In this document: positions 8,484 through 17,700 of the stretch, piece by piece
Position numbering within the stretch: position 1 is the stretch's first letter
How the letters are laid out: each line of letters starts with the position of its first letter
NCBI GenBank assembly: GCA_900466875.1
Contig: UBNQ01000005.1
Coordinates: 1 to 64,000, forward strand
Reading direction: 5' to 3'
Source of the DNA: Hyphomicrobiales bacterium
Lineage (GTDB): Bacteria; Pseudomonadota; Alphaproteobacteria; Rhizobiales; Rhizobiaceae
Length of the DNA: 64,000 nucleotides
Made by a program: the position numbers and the translations under genes
Notes under the pieces: generated by a model
What the model was told of the DNA's origin: nothing
Databases searched by the model: none
The model's input: only the letters and a program-made list of their open reading frames with translations

Positions 8484-9920
8484 TCAGGCCTTTGTTTTTA
8501 CCCGATGCACGGCAAGGGGGGTGTGATGGCTGAGGTTCTCCGAACCGGTTTCCGTCACAAGATAGCAGTCACCGACGTTGCAACCGGCAACCTCGGGCTC
8601 CAGCCATTGCGAATGCAGGACGAAAGTCATGCCCTCTTCCAGCTTATCGTGGTTGTTGGACTGGATGTTGTAATTGGTGAACTTCACCATCGAGACCGAA
8701 TGTCCCACATTCGGGTTATGCGGCCCAAGCGTTGCCGGATAGACATGCATCAGCTTGCGACCCTGACGCTCCCAGTCCTCGTCGACGACATGTTTGCGCG
8801 GGACGAGCCGCGGCTTGCCGTCATCCTCCGAAACCCAGTTGTAGGGCATCGTACGACTGTCGGCCGAAGAGAGGTAACCACGGGCGATATAGGGGTCGAA
8901 GGAGGCATTGGCGACATCCGAGATCAGAGCACCGGGCTTCACCAGTGACGCTGCCTTTTCAACACCTTCGGTGCACATCTGCAGCACCTCTTCCTGCTTG
9001 TCGGTGATGTCGCCGACCGCGATCATGCGCGCGATCTGGGCAGTGTAGCCCTGGTAGATCACGGCCGAGATGTAGAGATTGATCAGGTCGCCGTCGCGCA
9101 CGACATGGCCGTAAGGCTTGCCGCAATGCGTGCCATGCTGGTTGATGCCGATCTGGTAGCCATCGCCGCTCTCGCCGCCGCGTGACATCTGGGCATAGGT
9201 GAAGGCTGCATAGATCTCATAGTCGGTCACGCCCGGCCTGGTGACATGATAGGCAGCCTCGATCCCGATGCTCGCCAACTGGGCAGCGGCGCGCACGACG
9301 GCCTGTTCGCGCGGCGAGCGGATTTTCTGCATGCGGTCGATGATCGCGGCACACGGAACGTGCGAAGTCTTGGGCAGGCGCTTGCCGAGACCGCTCCAGT
9401 ACCCTGTCGAGGTCGTGTCGCCGATCAGACCGATCTGCGCGGATGCGAAGCCTTCACGTTCGAGGAAGGAGGCAACCGCCTCGACCACCCTGTCGACCGT
9501 CTTGCCGGGGCGATTATAGGTTTCGCGCCCCCAGGTGCCGACCTGCCAGATATCCTCCACCAGCACTGGCTCTCCGGCGGGCGGCAGGATCACGGAGCTG
9601 CTGAAGATCGAAAACAGCGTCAGCGGCTTGTCGTCATCGGTCGGAATGACGAGGACGCCTTCCCGCACCCAGTCGCAGACATAGCGCAAATAGGAATTCG
9701 AGACGCGATAGGAGCCGATGGAGTCTGCATGGATAAGGATTACGTCGTGTCCGGCGACCACCGCTTCGCGCCGGATGCGCCGCAAGCGGTCGACGAACTC
9801 ACTTTCCGGCAGCGGGCCTATCGGCTCGAAATCGAAGCTTGGCTTGAAACCGTCGAGCAGACGCTCGAAGCGGCCATGATCAGTCGAGAGGGGGGAACCT
9901 GAAAGAAGTGGAGCCGTCAT
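8484..9920 (-). CDS. Creatinase-like M24 protein with a degenerate metal site
   Basis: A 478-residue two-domain pita-bread-fold protein with an N-terminal creatinase domain (about residues 40-200) and a C-terminal M24 domain. In metallo-aminopeptidases the M24 metal is held by D, D, H, E, E. Here the first segment reads INLYISAVIYQGYTAQIAR with no aspartate in the ligand positions. The histidine in VGHSVS remains, but the glutamate before the late EP motif and the final glutamate are not recognisable. Creatinase has lost its metal in the same way and hydrolyses a C-N bond of creatine. This protein may therefore be a metal-free amidino or ureido hydrolase rather than a peptidase. It is the first gene of the ABC operon. 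The Shine-Dalgarno element is weak. Confidence 0.75.
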   Translation of the reverse strand: MTAPLLSGSPLSTDHGRFERLLDGFKPSFDFEPIGPLPESEFVDRLRRIRREAVVAGHDVILIHADSIGSYRVSNSYLRYVCDWVREGVLVIPTDDDKPLTLFSIFSSSVILPPAGEPVLVEDIWQVGTWGRETYNRPGKTVDRVVEAVASFLEREGFASAQIGLIGDTTSTGYWSGLGKRLPKTSHVPCAAIIDRMQKIRSPREQAVVRAAAQLASIGIEAAYHVTRPGVTDYEIYAAFTYAQMSRGGESGDGYQIGINQHGTHCGKPYGHVVRDGDLINLYISAVIYQGYTAQIARMIAVGDITDKQEEVLQMCTEGVEKAASLVKPGALISDVANASFDPYIARGYLSSADSRTMPYNWVSEDDGKPRLVPRKHVVDEDWERQGRKLMHVYPATLGPHNPNVGHSVSMVKFTNYNIQSNNHDKLEEGMTFVLHSQWLEPEVAGCNVGDCYLVTETGSENLSHHTPLAVHRVKTKA

Positions 9921-9972
9921 CGAAATTCTCTTTTACCTGTCCTGTTGGCAAACAGTCTATCGATGAAAATAA

Positions 9973-9982
9973 ATTTGCAAAT
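9973..9982. promoter_or_regulatory. Possible operator palindrome upstream of the M24/ABC operon
   Basis: The 10-base perfect palindrome ATTTGCAAAT lies 53 bases upstream of the M24 start. A second palindrome, TTGATCAA, lies at 10011-10018, within the same AT-rich stretch. They are placed as operators for the divergent regulator would be, but such short AT-rich palindromes also occur by chance. Confidence 0.3.
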
Positions 9983-10778
9983 AGCTTTGACAGACCATTG
10001 ATTGCCCGTATTGATCAAATTTTGTGCAAATGAAATATTTGATCGATGCGGGATACAAAAAGCGTCAAATGGAGTTGGAATCCGCCCCTCCAATCTCTTG
10101 TATAATCTGCAATATTCGAATTTTCTCATTACTTTTCATGAAAAAAATTCTCTTTCTTTCCTGGAAATTCACGCAAAAACCCGCTGGATCGTGCCGTATA
10201 ATTCATCATCATCGATACAGTTAGCACGTGAAGCCAGTTGTCTTGGCTTTGAAAAATAAATTCCCACCTCCGGAAATTTCCACCGATCTGGCATGAAGAC
10301 GATCAGATTATGGGCGTAGAGAGGTGCTATTTTGGATGAGACTGCAGGCAGGAAAGCTGAACAGCCTCAGAGTTTCGCCCACCTGGGGTCAAATCCCTTT
10401 CGAGCTGCGGCCGCTTATGGCATGGCCTGCAAATAGGGAACGTGACCAATCCCCACAGCATGCACGAGGACCTCTGCCTTTATTCGATCGCAAATTTTCG
10501 CCGGGAACCGCACCGGATTTGCCGGACTCTGACCTCCAGGCGGTCGGAGCCGACGGTGGCGGCGAGCCGGCCTCCCAAGCGATATGGCCGCGAGGCGTTC
10601 GCTTATATTCGCATTGCGGAGTGCGGCTACCCTTCAAATCATGGTTCGTTTGTCAACAAACGCCCCATCTGGTTCGAGCACAAGCGCGATGAGCCCGAAT
10701 ATGCGGCAAAACGTCAGGACGTTGGCGCGCAAATTTGCACACCGACCTCAATGACACAGATAACTGATTGATAATAAG

Positions 10779-10794
10779 TGGTTTTTGAAAACCA
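10779..10794. promoter_or_regulatory. Candidate operator, 16-base palindrome upstream of the CitMHS operon
   Basis: TGGTTTT-TG-AAAACCA is a perfect inverted repeat with 7-base arms, about 262 bases upstream of the carrier start. Its shape (TGG...CCA arms) resembles IclR-type sites, which often control aromatic and organic-acid catabolism. No regulator gene is adjacent to this operon, so the protein that would bind is unknown. Confidence 0.4.
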
Positions 10795-11055
10795 ACCTCA
10801 GTCATTACGTTTGATAATTACAGTGATCCGATAAATTCAATTCTTTAAACGTCACATCTCTGCCACAAAGTCTGCAGGCGCTTCCTTAGAAGTGAAAAGC
10901 AAATTCAGATCAATAACTTGAGGCAATCTCACATCGAAATTGCATTCGATCAATTGTGCTTATCAAAAACAAAAGGAGCTCCTCCGAAGAAATATTTTTT
11001 AACGGCACAAGAAATTGCTCCATTTTCTGGAGCATTACTGGGGAGAGAGCAAATT

Positions 11056-12384
11056 ATGCTAGCTATTCTTGGGTTAATAACAATCCTTGTATTGTTGATA
11101 GTGATATTGACAAACAAGCTGTCGCCACTGGTTGCCCTCATCGTGATCCCGATCATCGCATCGCTGATTGGTGGATTCGGGGCTGAAACCGCGACATTCA
11201 TCGTCAGCGGCGTCAAGAACATCGCGCCGACAGCAGCGATGTTCGTCTTTGCCATCGTCTTCTTCGGCGTATTGACCGACGCCGGCATGATGGACCCGAT
11301 CATCGACCGTATCTTGAAGGCTGTCGGACTGAAGCCGACCCGTATCGTCGTCGGTTCCGCACTGCTTGCCCTGATCATCCATCTCGATGGCTCCGGCGCA
11401 GTCACCTTCCTCGTCACCATACCGGCTATGCTGCCTTTGTATGACCGTCTTGGCATGCAGCGTCGCATCCTGGCACTCGTCGTTGCCTTGGCAGCAGGCG
11501 TGAACTTCCTGCCCTGGACCGGTCCGGTCCTGCGCGCCTCGGCTGCATTGAACGTGCCGGTATCGTCTATCTTCACGCCACTCTTTGCCGTGCAGATCGT
11601 CGGTTTGATCTTTGTCTTCGCCGTTTCATGGTACATGGGCAAGCGTGAAGAACGCCGCCTCGGCCTTGGGTCTAACGCCACGGTCGCCGCCGCAGGCAAT
11701 GGTTCGGAAGGTGCCTACAAGCGCGAACTGACCGATGCCGAGAAGGAAATTCGTCGCCCGCATCTCTTCTGGGTCAACATTCTGCTGGCGCTCGCCATCC
11801 TCGGCACAATGATCTCGGGTTATGTCGATGCCGCACCGATGTTCATGATCGGCACAGTGCTTGCGCTGATGATCAATTATCCGCAAGTCAAGGACCAGAA
11901 GGCTCGCGTCGATGCGCATGCCAAGGCCGCGCTGATGATGGCTTCCATCCTCTTCGCCGCAGGCGCCTTCACCGGCATCATGGGCGGAACGGGCATGATC
12001 AAGGCCATGGCCGCAGCCGGAGCAACCTATGTCCCGGCAGACCATGCACAGGCCATTCCCTTCATCACCGGCATTCTGTCGATGCCGCTCAGCCTGCTGT
12101 TCGACCCCGACTCCTACTACTTCGGTGTCATGCCGGTTCTGGCAAATGTCTATCACAGCTTCGGTGGTGATCCGATCCACGTCGCACAGGCCTCTATCCT
12201 TGGTCAGATGACCACCGGCTTCCCCGTCAGCCCGCTGACGCCAGCCACCTTCCTGATCATGGGCCTTACCGGCGTCAGCCTCGGTGAACACCAGAAACTG
12301 GCAATTCCATTCCTCTTCGCTGCCACGGTCCTGATGACCATTACCGCAGTGATCCTGGGTGTCATCCCATCCCCGTTCGGATGA
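11056..12384 (+). CDS. CitMHS-family organic-acid/citrate carrier
   Basis: A 442-residue inner-membrane carrier with about 12 hydrophobic segments, starting [14 protein letters not shown]. Family marks include the glycine-rich reentrant segments [13 protein letters not shown] and [12 protein letters not shown] and the motif [14 protein letters not shown]. Characterised CitMHS members are proton symporters for metal-citrate complexes, and the family also carries other di- and tricarboxylates. The start at 11056 follows a GAGAG element at about 7 bases. The frame is open further upstream (to 10918), but that extension is not hydrophobic. It is the first gene of the catabolic operon, 37 bases before the AtuA gene, so its substrate is presumably what the operon degrades. 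Confidence 0.85.
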   Translation: MLAILGLITILVLLIVILTNKLSPLVALIVIPIIASLIGGFGAETATFIVSGVKNIAPTAAMFVFAIVFFGVLTDAGMMDPIIDRILKAVGLKPTRIVVGSALLALIIHLDGSGAVTFLVTIPAMLPLYDRLGMQRRILALVVALAAGVNFLPWTGPVLRASAALNVPVSSIFTPLFAVQIVGLIFVFAVSWYMGKREERRLGLGSNATVAAAGNGSEGAYKRELTDAEKEIRRPHLFWVNILLALAILGTMISGYVDAAPMFMIGTVLALMINYPQVKDQKARVDAHAKAALMMASILFAAGAFTGIMGGTGMIKAMAAAGATYVPADHAQAIPFITGILSMPLSLLFDPDSYYFGVMPVLANVYHSFGGDPIHVAQASILGQMTTGFPVSPLTPATFLIMGLTGVSLGEHQKLAIPFLFAATVLMTITAVILGVIPSPFG

Positions 12385-12421
12385 GCCGCGCCCGCCTGAT
12401 TTGAAATAAGGAGTTACAATT

Positions 12422-13759
12422 ATGCGCACTATTCGCATCGGATCCGGAGCCGGATATTCCGGCGATCGCATCGAACCGGCGGTAGAACTCGCCGAAAAAG
12501 GTAACATCAACTATCTCGTTTTCGAGTGCCTGGCAGAGCGTACGATCGCAATTGCCCAGAACGCCAAGCTGAATGACCCGACCAAGGGCTACGACGCGCT
12601 GCTGGCCGAACGTTTCGAAGCGGTTCTGCCGATCTGCAAGAAGAACGGTATCAAGATCATCACCAACATGGGCGCTGCCAACCCGCAGGCCGGAGCCGCC
12701 AAGGTTCGTGAGATCGCCACCCGGCTTGGTCTTGGCAAGCTCAAGATCGCAGCAATCTCCGGTGACGACGTTGTCGATGCGCTGAAGGTCAGTGACACCA
12801 AGATCCTCGAAACCGGTGCGCCGGCTTCCAGCATGGCCGACGTGCTTGTGTCAGCCAACGCCTATGTAGGCGCTGCCCCGATGGTGGAGGCGCTCGCCAA
12901 CGGCGCCGACATCATCATTACCGGCCGCGTTGCCGATCCGTCCATGTTCCTGGCTCCTCAGATCCATGAATTCGGCTGGTCGCAGGACGATTGGGACAAG
13001 ATCGGCAAGGGCACGGCCGTCGGCCACCTGCTGGAATGCGGCGGTCAGGTCACGGGCGGTTATTATGCCGAACCCGGCAAGAAGGATGTCGCCGATCTCG
13101 CTCGCCTCGGTTTTCCCATCGCGGAAGTCTCCGAAGATGGCGCCATCGTCATTACCAAGGTCGAAGGTTCCGGTGGCAAGGTCACCGAGCACACCTGCAA
13201 GGAACAAATCCTCTATGAGGTCCATGATCCCAAGACCTATCTGACGCCGGATGTCACGGCCGATTTCTCGCAAATCACCTTCACCGAAATTGCGCCGAAC
13301 CGCATCCGCGTCACCGGTGTCACCGGCCGCCCCCGTACCGATACCCTCAAGGTTTCAGTCGGCTACAAGGACGGTTACATGGGTGAGGGCCAGATGTCTT
13401 ATGCCGGCCCCGGCGCTCTCGCCAGAGGCCAGCTTGCACTCGAAATCGTCAAGGAAAGACTGAAGATCACCGGCGTCAAGGCCAGCGAGCTTCGCTTCGA
13501 CCTTATCGGCGTGAACTCGATCCACTCCGAAGTTCTTGCTCCGGCTCCGGAACCGACCGAAGTGCGTGTTCGGGTCACCGGCCGCTGCGACAGCCTGAAG
13601 GAAGCCGTGCGCATCGGCAACGAAGTCGAGACGCTTTACACCAACGGCCCTGCCAGCGGCGGCGGTGCAACGAAATCGGCCAAGCAGGTGGTGGCAATGC
13701 TGTCCGCGCTCTTCCCGCGCGACAAGGTCATTCCCGTCATCGAATATCTGGAGGCTTAA
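12422..13759 (+). CDS. AtuA (DUF1446) family acyclic-acid catabolism protein
   Basis: A 445-residue cytoplasmic protein of the AtuA/DUF1446 family, recognisable by the start IRIGSGAGYSGDRIEPA and later NMGAANPQAGA and ADIIITGRVADPSM. AtuA proteins are needed for acyclic terpene degradation in Pseudomonas, but their reaction is not established. A strong AAGGAG Shine-Dalgarno element precedes the ATG. The gene lies between the carrier and a small associated gene whose ATG follows its stop by 4 bases. In some genomes these two are fused, so they probably work as one enzyme. In this operon it should act upstream of CoA activation. Confidence 0.85.
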   Translation: MRTIRIGSGAGYSGDRIEPAVELAEKGNINYLVFECLAERTIAIAQNAKLNDPTKGYDALLAERFEAVLPICKKNGIKIITNMGAANPQAGAAKVREIATRLGLGKLKIAAISGDDVVDALKVSDTKILETGAPASSMADVLVSANAYVGAAPMVEALANGADIIITGRVADPSMFLAPQIHEFGWSQDDWDKIGKGTAVGHLLECGGQVTGGYYAEPGKKDVADLARLGFPIAEVSEDGAIVITKVEGSGGKVTEHTCKEQILYEVHDPKTYLTPDVTADFSQITFTEIAPNRIRVTGVTGRPRTDTLKVSVGYKDGYMGEGQMSYAGPGALARGQLALEIVKERLKITGVKASELRFDLIGVNSIHSEVLAPAPEPTEVRVRVTGRCDSLKEAVRIGNEVETLYTNGPASGGGATKSAKQVVAMLSALFPRDKVIPVIEYLEA

Positions 13760-13763
13760 GACC

Positions 13764-14075
13764 ATGAAACTCTTCGACATCGCCCACTCCCGCACAGGCG
13801 ACAAGGGCAACATCTCCAACATCTCGGTCATCGTTTACGACCAGAAGGATTACGAGCGCGTCCGCGAATACGTCACGCCGGAGCGGGTCAAGGCGCACTT
13901 CAAGGGCATCGTCAACGGCGAGGTCGTCCGTTACGAAATTCCGACGCTCGGCGCGCTCAACTTCGTCATGCAGGATGCGCTCGGCGGCGGCGTTACACGC
14001 TCGCTAGCCTTGGACGCACACGGCAAGTGCCTGGCTTCCGCGCTTCTTGCGATGGACGTTCCGGCCAAGAACTAA
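13764..14075 (+). CDS. Small AtuA-associated protein
   Basis: A 103-residue protein beginning MKLFDIAHSRTGDKGNISN, the start of the small domain that accompanies or is fused to AtuA proteins. It is probably a subunit of the same enzyme. The ATG lies 4 bases after the AtuA stop with GGAGG about 10 bases upstream, so the Shine-Dalgarno element lies inside the AtuA gene and translation is coupled. No catalytic motif can be assigned. Conserved residues include the HSRTGDKGN run and GALNFVMQDALGGG. Confidence 0.8.
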   Translation: MKLFDIAHSRTGDKGNISNISVIVYDQKDYERVREYVTPERVKAHFKGIVNGEVVRYEIPTLGALNFVMQDALGGGVTRSLALDAHGKCLASALLAMDVPAKN

Positions 14076-14084
14076 GGTGCTGAC

Positions 14085-14122
14085 GGCATGGACAGCCGGT
14101 CTTGCTACAGGCTGCCCATGCC
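14085..14122 (+). promoter_or_regulatory. Intercistronic stem-loop
   Basis: GGCATGG-A-CAGCC pairs with GGCTG-C-CCATGCC around a 12-base loop, giving a 12-bp stem with one internal mismatch. It lies between the small AtuA-associated gene and the CoA-transferase genes. No T-run follows, so it is more likely to set relative expression through RNA stability than to terminate. Confidence 0.45.
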
Positions 14123-14142
14123 TCTCCCGAAAGGAAAGATCC

Positions 14143-14802
14143 ATGTCAAAAGTAGGTACAGTTGCGGCGGCCGTGGAACGGATCCCGGATGGGGCCGTGC
14201 TGATGATCGGCGGCTTCATGGGAGCCGGAACACCGCCTCTCCTGATCGATGAGCTGGTGCGGCAGGGTAAGAAGAACCTGACGGTGATCGCCAATGACAC
14301 CGCCCGCCCCGGTGTCGGTATCGGCAAACTGATTGATGCCGGCCTCGTGAAGAAGGTGATTGCCAGCCATATCGGCACCAATCCGCAGACCCAGAAGCTG
14401 ATGATCGCAGGCGAGCTCGAGGTCGATCTGGTTCCGCAAGGGACGCTGGCGGAGCGCGTGCGCGCCGGTGGTTCGGGTCTTGGCGGCGTGTTGACGCCGA
14501 CAGGCGTCGGCACCACGGCGGCCGAGGGTAAGCAGACCGTCGAGCTCAACGGCGTTACCTATCTGGTCGAAGAGGCGATCAAGGCCGATATCGCCCTGAT
14601 TTCCGCGCGCAGCGCCGATTATTCCGGCAACCTGCGCTATTCGCTGACCTCGCGCAACTTCAACCCGCTGATGGCGCTTGCTGCCGACCTGGTGATTGCC
14701 GAACCCGGCGAGATCGTGCCGATCGGCTGTATCGAACCCGATGCCGTCGTCACTCCGCATGTGCTCGTCGACGTGATCGTTGTGAAGGGAGCCGAGAAAT
14801 GA
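14143..14802 (+). CDS. 3-oxoacid CoA-transferase, subunit A
   Basis: A 219-residue alpha subunit of family I CoA-transferases (AtoD/PcaI/ScoA type), with [18 protein letters not shown] near the start and the GIGKLI segment. With subunit B it moves CoA from a donor such as succinyl-CoA or acetyl-CoA to a 3-oxo acid. AAAGGAAAG about 7 bases upstream supports the ATG at 14143. The last four bases overlap the start of subunit B (ATGA), ensuring equal synthesis. Confidence 0.92.
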   Translation: MSKVGTVAAAVERIPDGAVLMIGGFMGAGTPPLLIDELVRQGKKNLTVIANDTARPGVGIGKLIDAGLVKKVIASHIGTNPQTQKLMIAGELEVDLVPQGTLAERVRAGGSGLGGVLTPTGVGTTAAEGKQTVELNGVTYLVEEAIKADIALISARSADYSGNLRYSLTSRNFNPLMALAADLVIAEPGEIVPIGCIEPDAVVTPHVLVDVIVVKGAEK

Positions 14803-15455
14803 ACGACAAGGAAATCATCGCCCGGCGCGTGGCGCTGGAACTGAAGCGCGGCTCGCTGGTCAATCTAGGCATCGGCCTGCCGACCATGGTCGCCAACTAC
14901 CTGCCGTCCGATGCCGGCATCTCGTTCCAGTCGGAAAACGGCATTATCGGCATGAGCGCCCTGCCCGACCCGGCTCTGGCCGGCGCCGACCTGACCGATG
15001 CCGGCGGCTCACCGATCGGCGCCCTGCCCGGCGCCTGCGCCTTCGATAGCGCCATGTCCTTTGCGCTGATCCGCGGCGGTCATCTCGATGTTACCGTTCT
15101 CGGCGGCCTGCAGGTCGACGAGGAAGGCCAGCTCGCCAACTGGATGGTGCCCGGCAAGATGGTGCCCGGCATGGGCGGCGCGATGGATCTGGTCTCCGGC
15201 GCCAAGCGCGTCATCGTCGCCATGACCCACACGGCCAAGGGTGCTCCGAAGATCATCCGGAAGTGCACCCTGCCTTTGACCTCGGTTCGCCGCGTCGACC
15301 TGGTGGTCACGGAACTGGCGGTGATCCAGCCGACCGACGAGGGGCTTGTGCTTCTCGAAACCGCTCCGGGCGTCACGGTCGATGAAGTCATCGCCGCATC
15401 CGAAGCGAAACTGCTGATACCGAAGGCTCCAGGCGTGATGGGCATCGCAGCCTGA
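14799..15455 (+). CDS. 3-oxoacid CoA-transferase, subunit B
   Basis: A 218-residue beta subunit. The catalytic glutamate that forms the acyl-glutamyl-CoA intermediate is E46 in the family motif QSENGIIG. The later glycine-rich GGLQVDEEG and the [16 protein letters not shown] run are also typical. Together with the A subunit it activates the 3-oxo acid made by the upstream enzymes, and the thiolase encoded next would cleave the product. Whether the acceptor is acetoacetate, 3-oxoadipate or another acid cannot be told from sequence. Confidence 0.92.
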   Translation: MNDKEIIARRVALELKRGSLVNLGIGLPTMVANYLPSDAGISFQSENGIIGMSALPDPALAGADLTDAGGSPIGALPGACAFDSAMSFALIRGGHLDVTVLGGLQVDEEGQLANWMVPGKMVPGMGGAMDLVSGAKRVIVAMTHTAKGAPKIIRKCTLPLTSVRRVDLVVTELAVIQPTDEGLVLLETAPGVTVDEVIAASEAKLLIPKAPGVMGIAA

Positions 15456-15643
15456 CCTGTCGGTTTGCGGGAGGTGCGTATCCTCCTCCGTCGCCCCTCC
15501 CGCTCCCTTCGTTCTCTCTCTCTTCTGGCTCCTGTCGAGCCACCGGAATGTCGAGGCGCGGCTCTCCTCTGCGCCACCATCTCTCTTTCACCGCGGATCC
15601 GGACCGGACGGTCGATGGGTCAGGCGGCAGGATCGGAAAAAGC

Positions 15644-16816
15644 ATGACCAATATCGTAATCGTCTCCGCCGCCCGTACGGCGATCGGCAAGTTCATGGGT
15701 GGCTTGTCCACCCTTCCCGCAAGCGAGCTGGGCTCGATCGTCATCCGCGAGGCTCTCGCACGCGGTGGGGTCGAAGCGTCGGCCGTGTCCGACGTCGTGC
15801 TCGGCCATGTGCTGAGTGCCGGCCAGGGCCAGAACACTGCCCGCCAGGCAGCCGTTGCGGCCGGCATTCCGATGAGCGCCACAGCGCTGACCATCAACCA
15901 GGTCTGCGGTTCGGGTCTTCGTGCGGTTGCCCTCGGCGCCCAGTCGATCCTGGCCGGCGATGCCGATGTCGTCGTGGCCGGTGGCCAGGAGAACATGAGC
16001 CTTGCCCCGCATGCTGCAGTCCTGCGCACCGGCATCAAGATGGGCCCGGCCGAATTCGTCGACACGATGATCCGCGACGGCCTGTGGGACGCCTTCAACG
16101 ACTACCACATGGGCATCACCGCTGAAAACGTCGCCGAGAAATACAATCTCACCCGCGAGGAACAGGATGCCTTTGCACTCGCCTCGCAGACGAAGGCGGC
16201 CGCCGCAATCGCAGACGGGCGGTTCAAACAGGAAATCGTTCCGGTGACGATCAGGACCCGCAAGGGCGATATCATCGTCGATACCGACGAGAACCCGCGT
16301 GCCACGACGCTCGAGGCACTTGGCGGCCTCAAACCCGCTTTCAAGAAGGACGGCACGGTGACGGCCGGCAATGCATCAGGTCTGAATGACGGGGCAGCCG
16401 CCGTCGTGCTGATGCGCGAGGACGAAGCTGCCCGTCGCGGCCTCACGCCGCTTGCGCGGATCGCCTCGTTTGCAACGATGGGCGTCGATGCGGCGATCAT
16501 GGGAACGGGGCCGATCCCGGCCTCGCGCAAAGCGCTGGAACGGGCCGGCTGGAGCATCAACGATCTCGATCTGATCGAGGCCAACGAAGCCTTTGCGGCG
16601 CAGGCGCTGTCGGTCAACAAAGATTTCGGCTGGGATCCGGCCAAGGTCAATGTCAATGGCGGTGCAATCGCCATCGGCCACCCGATCGGCGCGTCAGGCG
16701 CGCGCGTGCTCGTCACGCTGCTGCATGCGCTGAAAGCCCGCAACGCAAAGAAGGGCCTCGCAACGCTTTGCATCGGCGGCGGCATGGGCATCGCGCTCTG
16801 CGTCGAAGCCCTCTGA
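15644..16816 (+). CDS. Acetyl-CoA C-acyltransferase (thiolase)
   Basis: A 390-residue thiolase of normal length with all catalytic residues: nucleophile C88 in NQVCGSG, H346 in GHPIGASG and proton-transfer C376 in CIGGGMG. It cleaves a 3-oxoacyl-CoA with CoA to give acetyl-CoA and a shortened acyl-CoA, or acts in reverse. The gene follows a 188-base spacer that is CT-rich and can form a GCGGGAGG/CCTCCCGC stem, so it may have its own promoter or RNA processing. It still fits the operon as the last step. A start further upstream in the same frame (15548) adds residues unlike the family. Confidence 0.93.
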   Translation: MTNIVIVSAARTAIGKFMGGLSTLPASELGSIVIREALARGGVEASAVSDVVLGHVLSAGQGQNTARQAAVAAGIPMSATALTINQVCGSGLRAVALGAQSILAGDADVVVAGGQENMSLAPHAAVLRTGIKMGPAEFVDTMIRDGLWDAFNDYHMGITAENVAEKYNLTREEQDAFALASQTKAAAAIADGRFKQEIVPVTIRTRKGDIIVDTDENPRATTLEALGGLKPAFKKDGTVTAGNASGLNDGAAAVVLMREDEAARRGLTPLARIASFATMGVDAAIMGTGPIPASRKALERAGWSINDLDLIEANEAFAAQALSVNKDFGWDPAKVNVNGGAIAIGHPIGASGARVLVTLLHALKARNAKKGLATLCIGGGMGIALCVEAL

Positions 16817-16830
16817 CATTTTTCGGGAAC

Positions 16831-16858
16831 AGGAAGGCGGCGCCCAAGCCGCCTTCCT
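16831..16858. terminator. Bidirectional terminator hairpin
   Basis: A perfect 11-bp stem, AGGAAGGCGGC and its complement, surrounds a 6-base loop just after the thiolase stop and before the stop of the leftward methyltransferase. There is no clear T-run on either side, so intrinsic termination would be inefficient. Its place between convergent operons supports a terminator role for both. Confidence 0.65.
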
Positions 16859-16914
16859 ACTCTATGCGACGTGAAACGACGTTCGCTCAGTAGGCGATGA
16901 TGGCGTCGACAGTC

Positions 16915-17700
16915 TCAACGCGCTGCAAACAGATCCCAGTGCCCGACAAAGCAGTCCGAGCTTTCCGCCCGCTCCAGTCTTGCCAACCGCCAGTCGTTTA
17001 CATCCTCTTCCCCGACAAGCCCGGTCTCCATCGCCGCGGTCGCCATGCCGGAAACGAACTGCCGTTGCAGTTCCGCATGTATCGGACCGAGCTGCCACGG
17101 GCTCGGTGCCATCGAAACGTGGAAGCCGTGATCTTCCAGCAGCCGGCGCAGCGTCGGTGCGGCTGTCGGGCCGAGAGCCGCGCCAAATCCCTTGTCCCGC
17201 CGCTGATGGTTGTTGAACGCCGCGACAATCGCCTCGTCCATGGGATGATGATCATCCCAACGGCAGACCCCGTCATAGCTCAGCGCGGCGTAGAGGCTGA
17301 CATCTGTCTGAACGATCTGCGCGATCAACCTTGCCAGAAATTTTTCCGAAACAAGATCGAACAGGGCCGAGCCGGTGACAAGCCGTGCTCCCGAGAACAT
17401 GTCCGCTGAAAGGTCGCCCAAATGCGCTTCGACACATTCGATCCGCGCGGAAGCACCATGCCGGACCTGCCCTTCTGCAAGCAGCAGCGGGTCGTTATCG
17501 ACGAACCGCCAGCGCCAGTTCAGGGCCTCCGGCGAAAGCGCGCGAAATGTCGATCCCGTGCCGGCGCCCAGATCGACAACAAGCGCATCCGCTCTCACTG
17601 CCGCCACATGATCGATCACATCCTTTCGCATGTCGCGATCACGCGCTGCATGATCGGCTGCCTCTCGCAGATCGAGCCAAAGCTTGTCGAAACCACTCAT
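16915..17700 (-). CDS. SAM-dependent methyltransferase
   Basis: A 261-residue class I methyltransferase with the SAM-binding motif VVDLGAGTGSTF near residue 50 and an acidic RFVDNDPLLL after the second strand. The start is the ATG at 17700, which overlaps the glycosyltransferase stop by 4 bases; a longer frame exists but is not needed. It is the last gene of a leftward cluster with an alcohol dehydrogenase, a pterin-synthase-like protein and a glycosyltransferase. A methylated, glycosylated small molecule is the simplest common product. The acceptor is unknown. Confidence 0.8.
   Translation of the reverse strand: MSGFDKLWLDLREAADHAARDRDMRKDVIDHVAAVRADALVVDLGAGTGSTFRALSPEALNWRWRFVDNDPLLLAEGQVRHGASARIECVEAHLGDLSADMFSGARLVTGSALFDLVSEKFLARLIAQIVQTDVSLYAALSYDGVCRWDDHHPMDEAIVAAFNNHQRRDKGFGAALGPTAAPTLRRLLEDHGFHVSMAPSPWQLGPIHAELQRQFVSGMATAAMETGLVGEEDVNDWRLARLERAESSDCFVGHWDLFAAR

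Larger units (their letters stand above)
9921..11055. other. Long AT-rich intergenic spacer between divergent operons
   Basis: The spacer separates the leftward M24/ABC operon from the rightward CitMHS operon. Its outer parts (9940-10270 and 10760-11055) are AT-rich, as expected for promoters, while the middle (about 10320-10740) has GC content like coding DNA. Short open frames in the middle (10324-10692 and 10442-10771, plus strand) have no recognisable domain, overlap each other and lack convincing ribosome sites, so I do not call them genes. The middle may be an eroded gene. No RNA gene or mobile-element end was seen. Confidence 0.6.

Noticed and set aside
10380..10420. tRNA-like T-arm (GGGTCAAATCCC) as a possible tRNA remnant or attachment site
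   Set aside because: No matching acceptor, D or anticodon arms could be found, and no integrase is nearby.
10324..10771. Two overlapping plus-strand frames of about 110-120 codons in the spacer
   Set aside because: They overlap each other in different frames, show no recognisable domain and lack ribosome sites; described as part of the spacer instead.
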